Below, piece by piece: positions 18,195 through 25,591 of a stretch of 46,401 nt of DNA. Position 1 is the stretch's first letter, and every line of letters starts with the position of its first letter. The notes beneath the pieces were generated by a model. The model saw nothing but the letters and a program-made list of their open reading frames with translations. It searched no databases and had not been told where the DNA came from. The translations under genes and the position numbers were made by a program. Source of the DNA: Alphaproteobacteria bacterium (lineage in GTDB: Bacteria > Pseudomonadota > Alphaproteobacteria > GCA-2731375); contig JASLMH010000014.1 in assembly GCA_030746635.1 (NCBI GenBank), positions 1-46,401 on the forward strand, given 5' to 3'.

Positions 18195-19387
18195 TCCAGG
18201 GCTTCCCCCGCGCCGACGGCCGCAAGGGCATCCGCAACGCCGTCGTCGTCGCCTATCTGGTCGAATGCGCCCACCACGTCGCCCACCGGATCGCCCAGCC
18301 GTTCCAGGACCAGGGCGCCCAGGTGATCGGCTTCGCGGGCTGTTTCCCCAATGCCTATGCCGACCGCATGCTGCGCGCCCTGACCACCCACCCGAACGTC
18401 GGCGCCGTGCTGTTGGTCTCGCTGGGTTGCGAGAGCTTCGATCGCCGTGGCCTGCGCGAGCATATCCAGGCCTCCGGGCGGCCGGTCGAACTGCTGGTGA
18501 TCCAGCAGAAAGGCGGCACCCGCGCCACGATAGACGCCGGCCGGGCCTGGCTGGCGGCGACGTTGCCCGGCTTGGCCGATGCGCCGCGGGTCGCCATGGC
18601 GCCGGAGGAGCTGGTGGTCGGCACCATTTGCGGCGGTTCGGACGCCACCAGCGGCATCGCCGCCAACCCGGCCATGGGCCGTGCCTTCGATCTGCTGGTG
18701 GCGGACGGTGCCGCCTGCATCTTCGAGGAGACCGGCGAGTTGATCGGCTGCGAGAGCTACATGGCCCGCCGCGCCGCCACCCCGGAACTGGGCCAGGCGA
18801 TCGTCGACAGCGTGGCCAAGGCGCACCGCTACTACGCCACCCTGGGTCACGCCAGCATCTCTCCCGGCAACGCCGAGGGCGGCCTGACGACGATCGAGGA
18901 GAAGTCGATGGGCGCCTACGCCAAATCGGGCAACTCGCCGATCGTCGGGCTGTTGAAACCCACCGACCGGCCGCCCGGCGGCGGGCTGTACCTGCTCGAC
19001 ATGGTGCCGGACGGCGACGTGCGCTTCGGGTTTCCCTCGATCAACGACACCGAGGAAATCGGCGAGCTGATCGCCTGCGGCGCCCATCTGGTGCTGTTCT
19101 CCACCGGTCGCGGTTCGGTCGTCGGCTCGGCCGTCTCGCCGGTGATCAAGGTCTGCGGCAATCCGGAAACCTACCAGCGATTGGCCGACGACATGGACGT
19201 GGACGCCGGCCGGATCCTGCAGGGCAGGGCCGACCTCGACCAAGTGGGGCGGGAGATCCGCGACCTTGTCCTGGCCGTGGCGGCGGGTGCCCGGACCCGC
19301 TCGGAAGCCCTCGGCCACCAGGAATTCTACCTGAAGTACAAACGCTTCGAGCCGGCCGGCCCGGCCTGCCTGCCCACCGCCGCCTAG
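18191..19387 (+). CDS. UxaA-family dehydratase large subunit
   Basis: A 398-residue protein of the altronate/galactarate dehydratase family (also SuyB-like). Typical motifs are GFPRADGRKGIRN at the start, VSLGCES, ICGGSDATSGIAANPAMG, SPGNAEGGLTTIEEKSMGAYAKSG and SVVGSAVSPVIKVCGNP. The conserved Cys residues in these blocks would hold the catalytic iron or iron-sulphur centre. The family dehydrates sugar acids (altronate, galactarate) or eliminates sulphite from sulfolactate. With the small SAF gene it makes a split UxaA enzyme. No transporter or sugar-acid isomerase genes are visible beside it, so the pathway is open. Confidence 0.85.
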   Translation: MIQGFPRADGRKGIRNAVVVAYLVECAHHVAHRIAQPFQDQGAQVIGFAGCFPNAYADRMLRALTTHPNVGAVLLVSLGCESFDRRGLREHIQASGRPVELLVIQQKGGTRATIDAGRAWLAATLPGLADAPRVAMAPEELVVGTICGGSDATSGIAANPAMGRAFDLLVADGAACIFEETGELIGCESYMARRAATPELGQAIVDSVAKAHRYYATLGHASISPGNAEGGLTTIEEKSMGAYAKSGNSPIVGLLKPTDRPPGGGLYLLDMVPDGDVRFGFPSINDTEEIGELIACGAHLVLFSTGRGSVVGSAVSPVIKVCGNPETYQRLADDMDVDAGRILQGRADLDQVGREIRDLVLAVAAGARTRSEALGHQEFYLKYKRFEPAGPACLPTAA

Positions 19388-19396
19388 ACGATCAGC

Positions 19397-19840
19397 CTAA
19401 GCCAAGTCGTTCAGCACTTCGTCGGGGTGGTCCGCCGGCACCACGGTGGCGTAGACCTTGGCGATCCTGCCCTCGGTGTCGATCAGGTAGCTGATGCGGG
19501 CCGGATAGGGTTTGTCCTCCTGCATCGCGCCGTAGGCCTCGCCGGCCTCGCGATCGGGATCGCTCAGCAGGTCATAGGGGAAGCCGAATTTCTCCTGAAA
19601 CGCCCGGTTTTCCTCCGGCGTGTCGAAAGAGGCGCCCAGCACCACCGCGTTCCTTGCCGTGAAGTCTTGGATTCTGTCACGGAACCCTTTGCCTTCGACG
19701 GTTCAACCGGGGGTGTCGGCCTTCGGATACCACCACAGCACGACCTGATGGCCGCGGAATTGTTCCAGGGTCGTCGTTACGCCCTGTTGGTTGCGCAGGG
19801 AAAAGGCCGGAGCCGTATCCCCCACATTCAATAACGCCAT
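19397..19840 (-). CDS. bcp: Selenocysteine-containing peroxiredoxin (BCP/PrxQ family), UGA at residue 46
   Basis: Read through one in-frame TGA, this is a 147-residue BCP/PrxQ peroxiredoxin that should reduce hydroperoxides in the cytoplasm. The N-terminal half (LLNVGDTAPAFSLRNQQG, VVLWWYPKADTPG) and the C-terminal half (GASFDTPEENRAFQEKFG, YPARISYLID) lie in the same frame. The TGA (19705-19703) sits exactly where the family has its peroxidatic Cys in TPGC-T; E. coli BCP uses Cys45. A SECIS-like hairpin starts one base after the TGA. The resolving Cys usual five residues later is absent (Gly), so it would act as a 1-Cys-type enzyme. A GGGGAG ribosome-binding site precedes the ATG. A nonsense mutation or sequencing error is the alternative, but the hairpin and intact downstream half argue against it. 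Confidence 0.82.
19657..19705 (-). promoter_or_regulatory. Bacterial SECIS-like hairpin following the UGA codon
   Basis: In the mRNA, one A after the UGA, the sequence folds as follows: CCGU pairs with ACGG (4 bp), a bulged C, GAAG pairs with CUUC (4 bp), an internal loop (GCAAA against AAGA), then GGGUUC pairs with GAAUCC (6 bp, one G-U) closed by the 7-nt loop CGUGACA. The loop begins 21 nt after the UGA and has a G in its second position, matching the known features of bacterial SECIS elements that recruit SelB. It is read within the coding sequence, as is normal in bacteria. Pairings were found by eye, without an energy calculation. Confidence 0.75.
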
Positions 19841-19871
19841 GTTCCGTACTCCCCATCCATGGTCTTGGTGA

Positions 19872-20357
19872 TCACAACATCTCGGCGCATTGCGCCAAGG
19901 CGGCATCGGCCGCCTGGCGATAGGCGGCTTCCTCGCTATCGCCGCCACCGGGCGCGGCGCCACCGGCGCCGAAGGAAAACGCCACGCCGTCGCTGCTGCC
20001 GGATACACGGCCGCCCGACGGCGCGCCGATCCTGGCCCGGCCGAACTGGCTTTTCGCCACGGCCTCCTCGCCCTGGCCGACGAACAGCTTGCCCAGCACG
20101 ATGACCTCGTCGCCGTCGCGCCGCCGTTCGGCAACCTCGAACCGCCACTCCTCGCCATACCGGGCATCCAGCCGCGCCGACACCGGCGAGCGCTCGGGCG
20201 CGGCCGCCGGCGGTGGCACGGCCGGAGGCGCCGGCGCCGGATTGGCCATCGGAGCCGGCCGGCCGGAGCCGCCGTACAGGGCATCCAAGCGCTGCCGGTT
20301 TCGGTCCAGCATGGCATCAAAGGCGGAAGAAAGTTCCGATCGGCGGTCGCCGGCCAC
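19872..20357 (-). CDS. Hypothetical protein, possible dsRBD/Rad52-like C-terminal domain
   Basis: A 161-residue protein that I do not recognise with confidence. An N-terminal helical segment (ELSSAFDAMLDRNRQRLDALYGG) is followed by a Pro/Ala-rich linker and a C-terminal alpha/beta domain (EEWRFEVAERRRDGDEVIVLGKL, then AAYRQAADAALAQCAEML) whose strand-strand-helix pattern recalls Rad52/22 or double-stranded-RNA-binding folds. The GTG start lies 11 bp after the amidohydrolase stop, with GGACGG as a possible ribosome-binding site. It lies between the amidohydrolase and the selenoprotein peroxiredoxin, 31 bp from the latter, so the three are probably co-transcribed. Confidence 0.6.
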   Translation of the reverse strand: MAGDRRSELSSAFDAMLDRNRQRLDALYGGSGRPAPMANPAPAPPAVPPPAAAPERSPVSARLDARYGEEWRFEVAERRRDGDEVIVLGKLFVGQGEEAVAKSQFGRARIGAPSGGRVSGSSDGVAFSFGAGGAAPGGGDSEEAAYRQAADAALAQCAEML

Positions 20358-20368
20358 TGTTACCGTCC

Positions 20369-21088
20369 CTAGCTGCCCGAAGCCCGGGCGCCGCGGCCCT
20401 GGTTCCACCAGTTGTCGAAATCATCGCGCGCCTGGTCGCCGAAGCCGCTGGTGATCAGCGCGCGCAGATAGTCCAGCGCCTCGCTGACCGGCACCACGTC
20501 GCCGTATTTGGCGTCGATGTCGAACAGGTTGGCCTCGTGCGGCCCCTGGGCCCGGTCGCCGACGCCCTCGCGTACCACCACCGTGTGATAGCCGTTCTGC
20601 AGCGAATCGATGGCCGAGGCACGGATGCAGCCGGATGTGGTGCAGCCGGTCATGATGATGGTATCGACGCCCCGCGACCGCAAATAGTGGTCCAGGTCGG
20701 TGCCGAAGAACGAAGAGGCGTATTTCTTGCTGACGATGTGCTCGCCGCTTTGGGGGGCAATGCGCGCATCGACACCGCACATGCCGGAGCCCTTGCGCAA
20801 CACCCCCAGGGAGGGAACTTTCTTGGCGAACAGGCCGGCGTCGCTCATGTCCTGTTCGTATTCGATCACCGTGTAGACGATCGGCAGGCCGGCCTTGCGG
20901 AAGGCGGCCTGCAGGTCGGCGGTGACCTCCAGTTCCTTGGAAAAATCGCCGCCCAGGGGCGAGGTCGGGTCGGTGAACCCGACGATGAAGTCGACCACCA
21001 GCAAGGCCGGCTTGGCGCCGTAGCCGGAGCGGTTGCCGAAACCCTTGCTTTCATAGTCGGCACGAGTGCTCTGTTCCCAATCCGCCAT
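20369..21088 (-). CDS. Isochorismatase-fold amidohydrolase (N-carbamoylsarcosine amidase-like)
   Basis: A 239-residue cysteine hydrolase. The catalytic triad is visible: Asp33 in VVDFIVGFTDP, Lys121 in SKKYASSFFGTDL and Cys154 in TGCTTSGCIRASAID. The FTDPxSPLG motif and TTSGC-RA context are close to N-carbamoylsarcosine amidohydrolases, which release ammonia and CO2 from N-carbamoyl compounds; this specific substrate is inference. The ATG was chosen because it has a GGGGAG ribosome-binding site at good spacing; an extension to 21151 has none. It is the first gene of the operon leading to the selenoprotein peroxiredoxin. Confidence 0.83.
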   Translation of the reverse strand: MADWEQSTRADYESKGFGNRSGYGAKPALLVVDFIVGFTDPTSPLGGDFSKELEVTADLQAAFRKAGLPIVYTVIEYEQDMSDAGLFAKKVPSLGVLRKGSGMCGVDARIAPQSGEHIVSKKYASSFFGTDLDHYLRSRGVDTIIMTGCTTSGCIRASAIDSLQNGYHTVVVREGVGDRAQGPHEANLFDIDAKYGDVVPVSEALDYLRALITSGFGDQARDDFDNWWNQGRGARASGS

Positions 21089-21397
21089 GTAGCGTCTCCC
21101 CATCCATGGAGGCGGCGATCCACCGGCGCGCCCAGGGAGATGAAATAACATTTACCCCCACGGCCCGCAAACCTGAAGCGACAGCGTCAATCCCGGTCCG
21201 CCGCCGGTTCCGTCGAATTCGGCGACCGCGTCCATCGTCCCAACTGTAGTGATCGAATGTCGATACAACCAAAAAAGTAACACCAAAGTTACCCGGCATT
21301 AGTGGCGAGTTAACCCGGGCCGCGCACCCTGTGGAGCAGCGGCGGACGCCGTCGTGCGTATCCGAATTTCGGACCAGTTCCAGCAGTTTTCTTTGCG
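21089..21397. other. Intergenic stretch without a recognised gene
   Basis: About 300 bp between the amidohydrolase start and the pseudogene remnants. It contains a short GTAAC / GTTAC inverted repeat near 21276-21292 and otherwise no readable gene. It probably carries the promoter for the minus-strand operon, but no clear -35/-10 pair was seen. Confidence 0.45.
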
Positions 21398-21590
21398 TTG
21401 TCAGCCACCTCCCCAAGGAAGGCTTGCGGTGGCTGCAATCCAAGTGCCACCAAGCAGGCCAACAATCCGTGCAACCCGTACGCGGCCAAGAACTCCTGCA
21501 ATCTCTGCGTGGCGCAAAACGCCTGCAACCTCTGTAGTCCCTGCGGCGCCGAACCGCCGCTGCTGACCGAGGCGGAGGCAGCAGATGCGC
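21398..21590 (+). pseudogene. Fragment of a CNPC-repeat cytochrome-type protein
   Basis: Frame 2 gives a Cys-rich segment reading KACGGCNPSATK, NNPCNPYAAKNSCNLC, NACNLCSPCG and then LTEAEAADA. This is a degraded form of the CNPCAAKNPC-type repeat that precedes a LTDAEA-AAYD segment in a family of alphaproteobacterial cytochrome-like proteins. Several repeat Cys or Pro residues are replaced (CNPY, CNLC), there is no start with a ribosome-binding site, no signal peptide, and the downstream domain with its CxxCH is missing. The frame ends where a chemotaxis-receptor fragment begins in a different frame. Family recognition is from memory of the repeat pattern. Confidence 0.5.
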
Positions 21591-21591
21591 A

Positions 21592-22007
21592 TATGAGAGC
21601 CTCTCCCTGGTGGTCGAATTCGCCACCGAGGAAGGCTTCAATTTTCGCGAAGACGCCGCCGCGACGGCGGCACGTACCCTTTGGATCCAAATCGGCGGAT
21701 CGTTGCTGGCATTGGCCATCGGCATCGTCATCGCCGTGCTGCCGGCCCGCTTCCAGGCCCAGCCGTTGAACGCCATATCCACCCGCATGGTCGACCTGAC
21801 CAAGGGTGACTTCGATACCGTCACGTCGGCCAGGCCGCGACCGGCACCCAGGAGGTTCGCCAGGCGATCGACGACGTCGTGGCGGCCGCCAGTGAAACCA
21901 GCCATGGTGCCAACGAGGTCCTCGGCGCCGCCGACGATCTGTTGCGGCAATCGTCCGACCTGGACGCCCAAGCTGAGCGCTTCCTGGGCCAGATCAAGGC
22001 CGTCTGA
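21592..22007 (+). pseudogene. Internally deleted methyl-accepting chemotaxis protein
   Basis: In one frame the sequence reads YESLSLVVEFATEEGFNF, a membrane helix (TLWIQIGGSLLALAIGIVIAV) and the HAMP-like LNAISTRMVDLTKGDFDT. Immediately after, in another frame (from about 21822), it reads VGQAATGTQEVRQAIDDV, AAASETSHGANEVLGAADD and ERFLGQIKAV then TGA, which is the extreme C-terminal helix of a chemotaxis receptor. The ligand-binding domain and the whole kinase-control hairpin tip are missing. It cannot encode a working receptor. It is joined upstream to the CNPC fragment, showing at least two deletions. Confidence 0.7.
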
Positions 22008-22112
22008 CGCCGGACCGTTCGTCGAGTGGCGTTACCACAGCCACCACGAGTGTTACTATGGGCGCTCGCGGGCGTGTATTGAGGGATGTCACGCCGAAAG
22101 GGAGCAGGCGTC

Positions 22113-22793
22113 ATGACCCAATTCGTAGCCCTGGCATATGCCGAAAACCGTCAGATCGCGACCATCACCTTGACCCGGGCGGAGCGCAAGAACGCCCTCT
22201 CGCTGGCCCTGCGGGACCAGTTCACCGAGGCGCTGGCCGAACTGGCGGCCGACGAGGGTTTGAAGGCGGTGATCCTGACCGGCGACGGCAACGTTTTTTC
22301 CGCCGGCTTCGATCTCGACGAATTCAAACGGGCGGCCGAGGACAAGGAATTCGAGACCGCGTTGTGGGCCTCCTCCGACCGCTTCCTGCGCGCCCATCTG
22401 GAATTTCCCCTGCCCATGATCGCCGCCCTGAACGGCCCGGCCATCGCCGGCGGTTTCGATCTGGCGGTGATGTGCGATATCCGGATCGCCGTGCCCCAAT
22501 GCTTTTTCAGCCACCCGGAAATCGCCTTCGGCGATGTCACCTATGGACCCCTGCACGACATCGTCGGCGGCGCCGTGGCCCGCGATCTGTGCCTGACCGG
22601 GCGCCGGGTCGCGGCGGACGAGGCGCTGTCCCTGCGTCTGGTCAGCCGCATCGTGCCGGCCGGGGATTTGTTGGCGGAGGCGATGCTCACCGCCCAGGCC
22701 GTGGCCCGGTCGCCGCGTGAAGTCATTCTGCGCACCAAGGCCAAGGCTCGCCGCCGGGCGGCGATCTCTTTCGGGGATACGGCGGGACTATAG
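22113..22793 (+). CDS. Enoyl-CoA hydratase/isomerase family protein
   Basis: A 226-residue crotonase-fold protein. The oxyanion-hole strands are visible in FSAGFDLDEF and in NGPAIAGGFDLAVMCDIRIA; the HPEIAFGDVTYG segment carries the active-site region. Typical hydratase glutamates are not obvious at both standard places, so hydratase, isomerase or another crotonase activity is possible. At 226 residues it is slightly shorter than the usual 255-260 because the C-terminal helices are trimmed. ATG 22113 was preferred to 22086 because GGGAGCAGG lies just upstream. It stands about 25 bp before the histidine-kinase gene on the same strand. Confidence 0.85.
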   Translation: MTQFVALAYAENRQIATITLTRAERKNALSLALRDQFTEALAELAADEGLKAVILTGDGNVFSAGFDLDEFKRAAEDKEFETALWASSDRFLRAHLEFPLPMIAALNGPAIAGGFDLAVMCDIRIAVPQCFFSHPEIAFGDVTYGPLHDIVGGAVARDLCLTGRRVAADEALSLRLVSRIVPAGDLLAEAMLTAQAVARSPREVILRTKAKARRRAAISFGDTAGL

Positions 22794-22818
22794 GGCGCGG
22801 CGACCCGGTCGGCGCCGG

Positions 22819-24264
22819 ATGAACAACGACCCGCACAACGGTACGCGGTCGGCGCCGGGCCGGCGCGGCGACCCGGCCTCGCCGGCCGATTTTCATCCGG
22901 CGACGGGCCCCGCCGCCGAGGACGACGCCGAGGCGATCGAGCGCGCGGTGATGCGGGAGCAGGTCCGGTCGCTGTTCGGCTCTCTTTGGATCAGCATGTC
23001 GGTGGTGCCCATCGTGGTCGTGGTCATCGTCCATACGCTTTGGCCGGGCGTGTCGCACACGGCCCTACTCGTCTGGGGCGGCGTGATCGTCGTCCTGGCC
23101 GTGATCCGCTGGTGGCAATGGGACTTTTACCGAAGATCCGATCCGGAAACCCTGGATCCGGAACATTGGCGCCGCTTCTTCGTCATTGGCTCGACCATAC
23201 ATTCGGCCGCCGTCGGTTCGGCCAGTTTGGTGGTCTTTCCAGCCGATGACGTGGTCCTGCAGGCATTGCTGGCGGTGGTCATGGTGGGCGTGGCCTCGGG
23301 CGGCGTACTGACCTTGCTGGCTCACCTGCCGTCCGCCGCCCTGCACACCATCGTGGTGCTGGGGCCGCTGGCCTGGCGCTTTCTGTTGACGCCCGCCTTT
23401 CCGGCGACCTACGCCGGCCTGACCGTGATCTATATCGCCATGCTGATTTTCGTGGCGCGCGACGTCAACGGCATTCTGATCCGTTCGCTGCGCGGCCGGA
23501 TCGAACGGGGGCGTCTGGCCGACACGCTGGCCATCGCGACCCGGGAAGCGGAGGCGGCCAACCATGCCAAGTCGCTGTTTCTCGCCAATATGAGCCACGA
23601 GTTGCGCACGCCCCTGAACGCCATCCTCGGTTTCGCGCAGGTGATCAAGGTGCAGTATTTCGGCCCCGACGCCCAGGACAAATACGTCGAATACGCGGCC
23701 GATATCGAACGCGGCGGCCAACACCTCCTCAACATCATCGACGACATCCTCGATCTGTCGAAGATCGAGGCCGGCAAGATGACGCTGGAGGAAACCGAGG
23801 TCGACATCGCCGAGGTCGTCGACGAGTGCATCAGCATGGTATCGGTCCGGGCCCAGGGCGCCAGCCTGAAGCTGGATCGCCATCTGGCCGCGGGGCTGCC
23901 GATGGTCCTGGCCGACCGCCGGGCGCTGAAACAGATCCTGCTCAACCTGATCGGCAACGCCATCAAATTCACCCCGCCGGGGGGCCGTATCACCGTCGCC
24001 CTGTCGCGGCGGGACGACGGCGAGTTGGAGCTGTCCGTCAGCGACACCGGTATCGGCATCGCCGCCGAGCAGATCGACTTGATCTTCATGCCCTTCAATC
24101 AAGCCGACGTAAGCTGGTCGCGCAGGATCCAGGGCACCGGCCTGGGCCTGCCCTTGACCCGCGAACTCGTCGAACTGCATGGCGGCCGCATCGAGCTGGA
24201 CAGCGTCGTCGACGTCGGCACCACCGTCACCATCACCCTGCCGGCGGCACGGTTGCTCGACTGA
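22819..24264 (+). CDS. Membrane-bound sensor histidine kinase
   Basis: A 481-residue histidine kinase. Residues about 50-216 hold roughly six membrane helices, without a large periplasmic domain, so it may sense the membrane itself. The dimerisation/phosphoacceptor motif is ANMSHELRTPLNAILGFAQ with His260. The ATPase domain has the N box (LLNLIGNAIKFTPPGG), G1 (DTGIGI), F box (FMPFNQAD) and G2 (GTGLGLPLTRELVELHGG). No receiver domain or partner response regulator is encoded nearby, making it an orphan kinase in this window. The sensed signal cannot be read. Confidence 0.88.
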   Translation: MNNDPHNGTRSAPGRRGDPASPADFHPATGPAAEDDAEAIERAVMREQVRSLFGSLWISMSVVPIVVVVIVHTLWPGVSHTALLVWGGVIVVLAVIRWWQWDFYRRSDPETLDPEHWRRFFVIGSTIHSAAVGSASLVVFPADDVVLQALLAVVMVGVASGGVLTLLAHLPSAALHTIVVLGPLAWRFLLTPAFPATYAGLTVIYIAMLIFVARDVNGILIRSLRGRIERGRLADTLAIATREAEAANHAKSLFLANMSHELRTPLNAILGFAQVIKVQYFGPDAQDKYVEYAADIERGGQHLLNIIDDILDLSKIEAGKMTLEETEVDIAEVVDECISMVSVRAQGASLKLDRHLAAGLPMVLADRRALKQILLNLIGNAIKFTPPGGRITVALSRRDDGELELSVSDTGIGIAAEQIDLIFMPFNQADVSWSRRIQGTGLGLPLTRELVELHGGRIELDSVVDVGTTVTITLPAARLLD

Positions 24265-24391
24265 CGGCCAATACCATTGGTCAGCCGCCCGAACGGCCAG
24301 GCATGCCATCTTGGTAGCCTGGACGATGGTCGATTCCGCGCTATGCTGGCGGCGGCTTTGGCGGTCTTTCGAGGACGGAAGGAAAGGCATC

Positions 24392-25591
24392 ATGGATCTG
24401 GTTTTCAGCCCGGACGAGTTGGCGTTTCGCGACGAGGTGAAGGATTTCCTGGCGACTAAACTGCCCGAGCAGATCCGCCTGCGGACCCGGCTGGCGCCCT
24501 CGTACGTGGCCAGCGAGGACACTGTTGCCTGGCAGAAAATCCTCTATGCCCAGGGCTGGGGCGCTCCCAACTGGCCGGTGGAACACGGCGGCACCGGTTG
24601 GAACGCGGTGCAGAAGTACATCTACGACGCCGAGTATCAGGCCGCCGACTGCCCGCGGCAAAGTCCGTTCGGCATCGCCATGGTGGCGCCGGTGATCTAC
24701 ACCTTCGGCAGCGAGGACCAGAAGGCACAGCATCTGGGCCCGATCATTTCCGGCAATGCCCTTTGGTGCCAGGGCTATTCCGAACCGGGTTCCGGCTCGG
24801 ACCTGGCCTCGTTGCAGACCCGGGCGGTGCGGGACGGCGAGGACTACCTGGTCAACGGCCACAAGATCTGGACCTCGCATGCCCATCATGCCGATTGGAT
24901 GTTCTGCCTGGTGCGCACCGACCCCGAGGCCAAGCCGCAACGGGGCATTTCCTTCCTGCTGATCGACATGACCACGCCCGGCATCACCGTCAAGCCGATC
25001 ATATCCATGGACGGCCACCACTACCTGAACGAGGTGTTCCTCGACAACGTGCGGGTGCCGGCCACCAACCGCATCGCCGAGGAGAACAAGGGCTGGACCT
25101 ATGCCAAGTTCCTGCTGGGCCACGAGCGCACCGGCATCGCCGGCGTCGGCAAGTCCAAACGCAAGATCGAGCGGCTGAAGGACGTCGCCGGCACCGAACG
25201 GAACGACGGCCGGGCGCTGCTGGAAGATGCGACGTTCCGAGCCCGGATCGGCCGGGCCGAGGTGGCGCTGCGGGCCCTGGAGTACACCAGCCTGCGGATC
25301 ATGGCCCGGGAGAGCGCCGGCCAGGGCCCGGGCCCCGAGGCCTCGACCCTGAAGATCAGCGGCACCGAGATCGAGCAGACCCTGAACGAGCTGCTGATCG
25401 AGGCCATGGCCTATTACGCCGCGCCCTATCCCGCCGACGCCCTGGATCCGGAACGCAACGAGCCGCCGATCGGCCCCGATCACGGCGTCGGCCTGATGCA
25501 GGAGCACCTGCTCCGCCGGGCGGCGACGATCTACGGCGGCTCGAACGAAATCCAGCGCGGCATCATCGCCAAGGCGGTATTGGAGCTGTAG
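24392..25591 (+). CDS. Acyl-CoA dehydrogenase family protein
   Basis: A 399-residue flavoprotein of the acyl-CoA dehydrogenase family: N-terminal helical domain, then QGYSEPGSGSDLASLQTRAV (flavin/substrate loop), NGHKIWTSHAHHADWMFCLVRTD, and a C-terminal helical domain with ATIYGGSNEIQRGIIAKAVLEL. The strong AGGAAAGG ribosome-binding site supports the ATG. The family oxidises acyl-CoA esters at alpha-beta, passing electrons to ETF. A gcgctatgctgg sequence about 50 bp upstream resembles -10 regions seen before other genes here. With the enoyl-CoA hydratase two genes upstream it suggests a beta-oxidation-like step; the chain type is unknown. Its last 61 bp overlap the end of the convergent exported-protein gene. 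Confidence 0.88.
   Translation: MDLVFSPDELAFRDEVKDFLATKLPEQIRLRTRLAPSYVASEDTVAWQKILYAQGWGAPNWPVEHGGTGWNAVQKYIYDAEYQAADCPRQSPFGIAMVAPVIYTFGSEDQKAQHLGPIISGNALWCQGYSEPGSGSDLASLQTRAVRDGEDYLVNGHKIWTSHAHHADWMFCLVRTDPEAKPQRGISFLLIDMTTPGITVKPIISMDGHHYLNEVFLDNVRVPATNRIAEENKGWTYAKFLLGHERTGIAGVGKSKRKIERLKDVAGTERNDGRALLEDATFRARIGRAEVALRALEYTSLRIMARESAGQGPGPEASTLKISGTEIEQTLNELLIEAMAYYAAPYPADALDPERNEPPIGPDHGVGLMQEHLLRRAATIYGGSNEIQRGIIAKAVLEL

Noticed and set aside
19682-19704. Alternative GAACC/GGUUC hairpin overlapping the UGA
   Set aside because: It gives only 5 bp with a 13-nt loop and includes the UGA itself; the longer structure with 14 pairs explains the sequence better.
19703-20320. A separate 205-codon minus-strand reading ending at the peroxiredoxin TGA
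   Set aside because: Most of it is out of frame with the coding hypothetical gene and Arg/Pro-rich; only its last 45 codons are real, as the N-terminus of the peroxiredoxin.
21610-22116. Intact 168-codon chemotaxis-type gene
   Set aside because: After about 21820 the frame loses similarity and the true receptor end continues in another frame, so this is a pseudogene.
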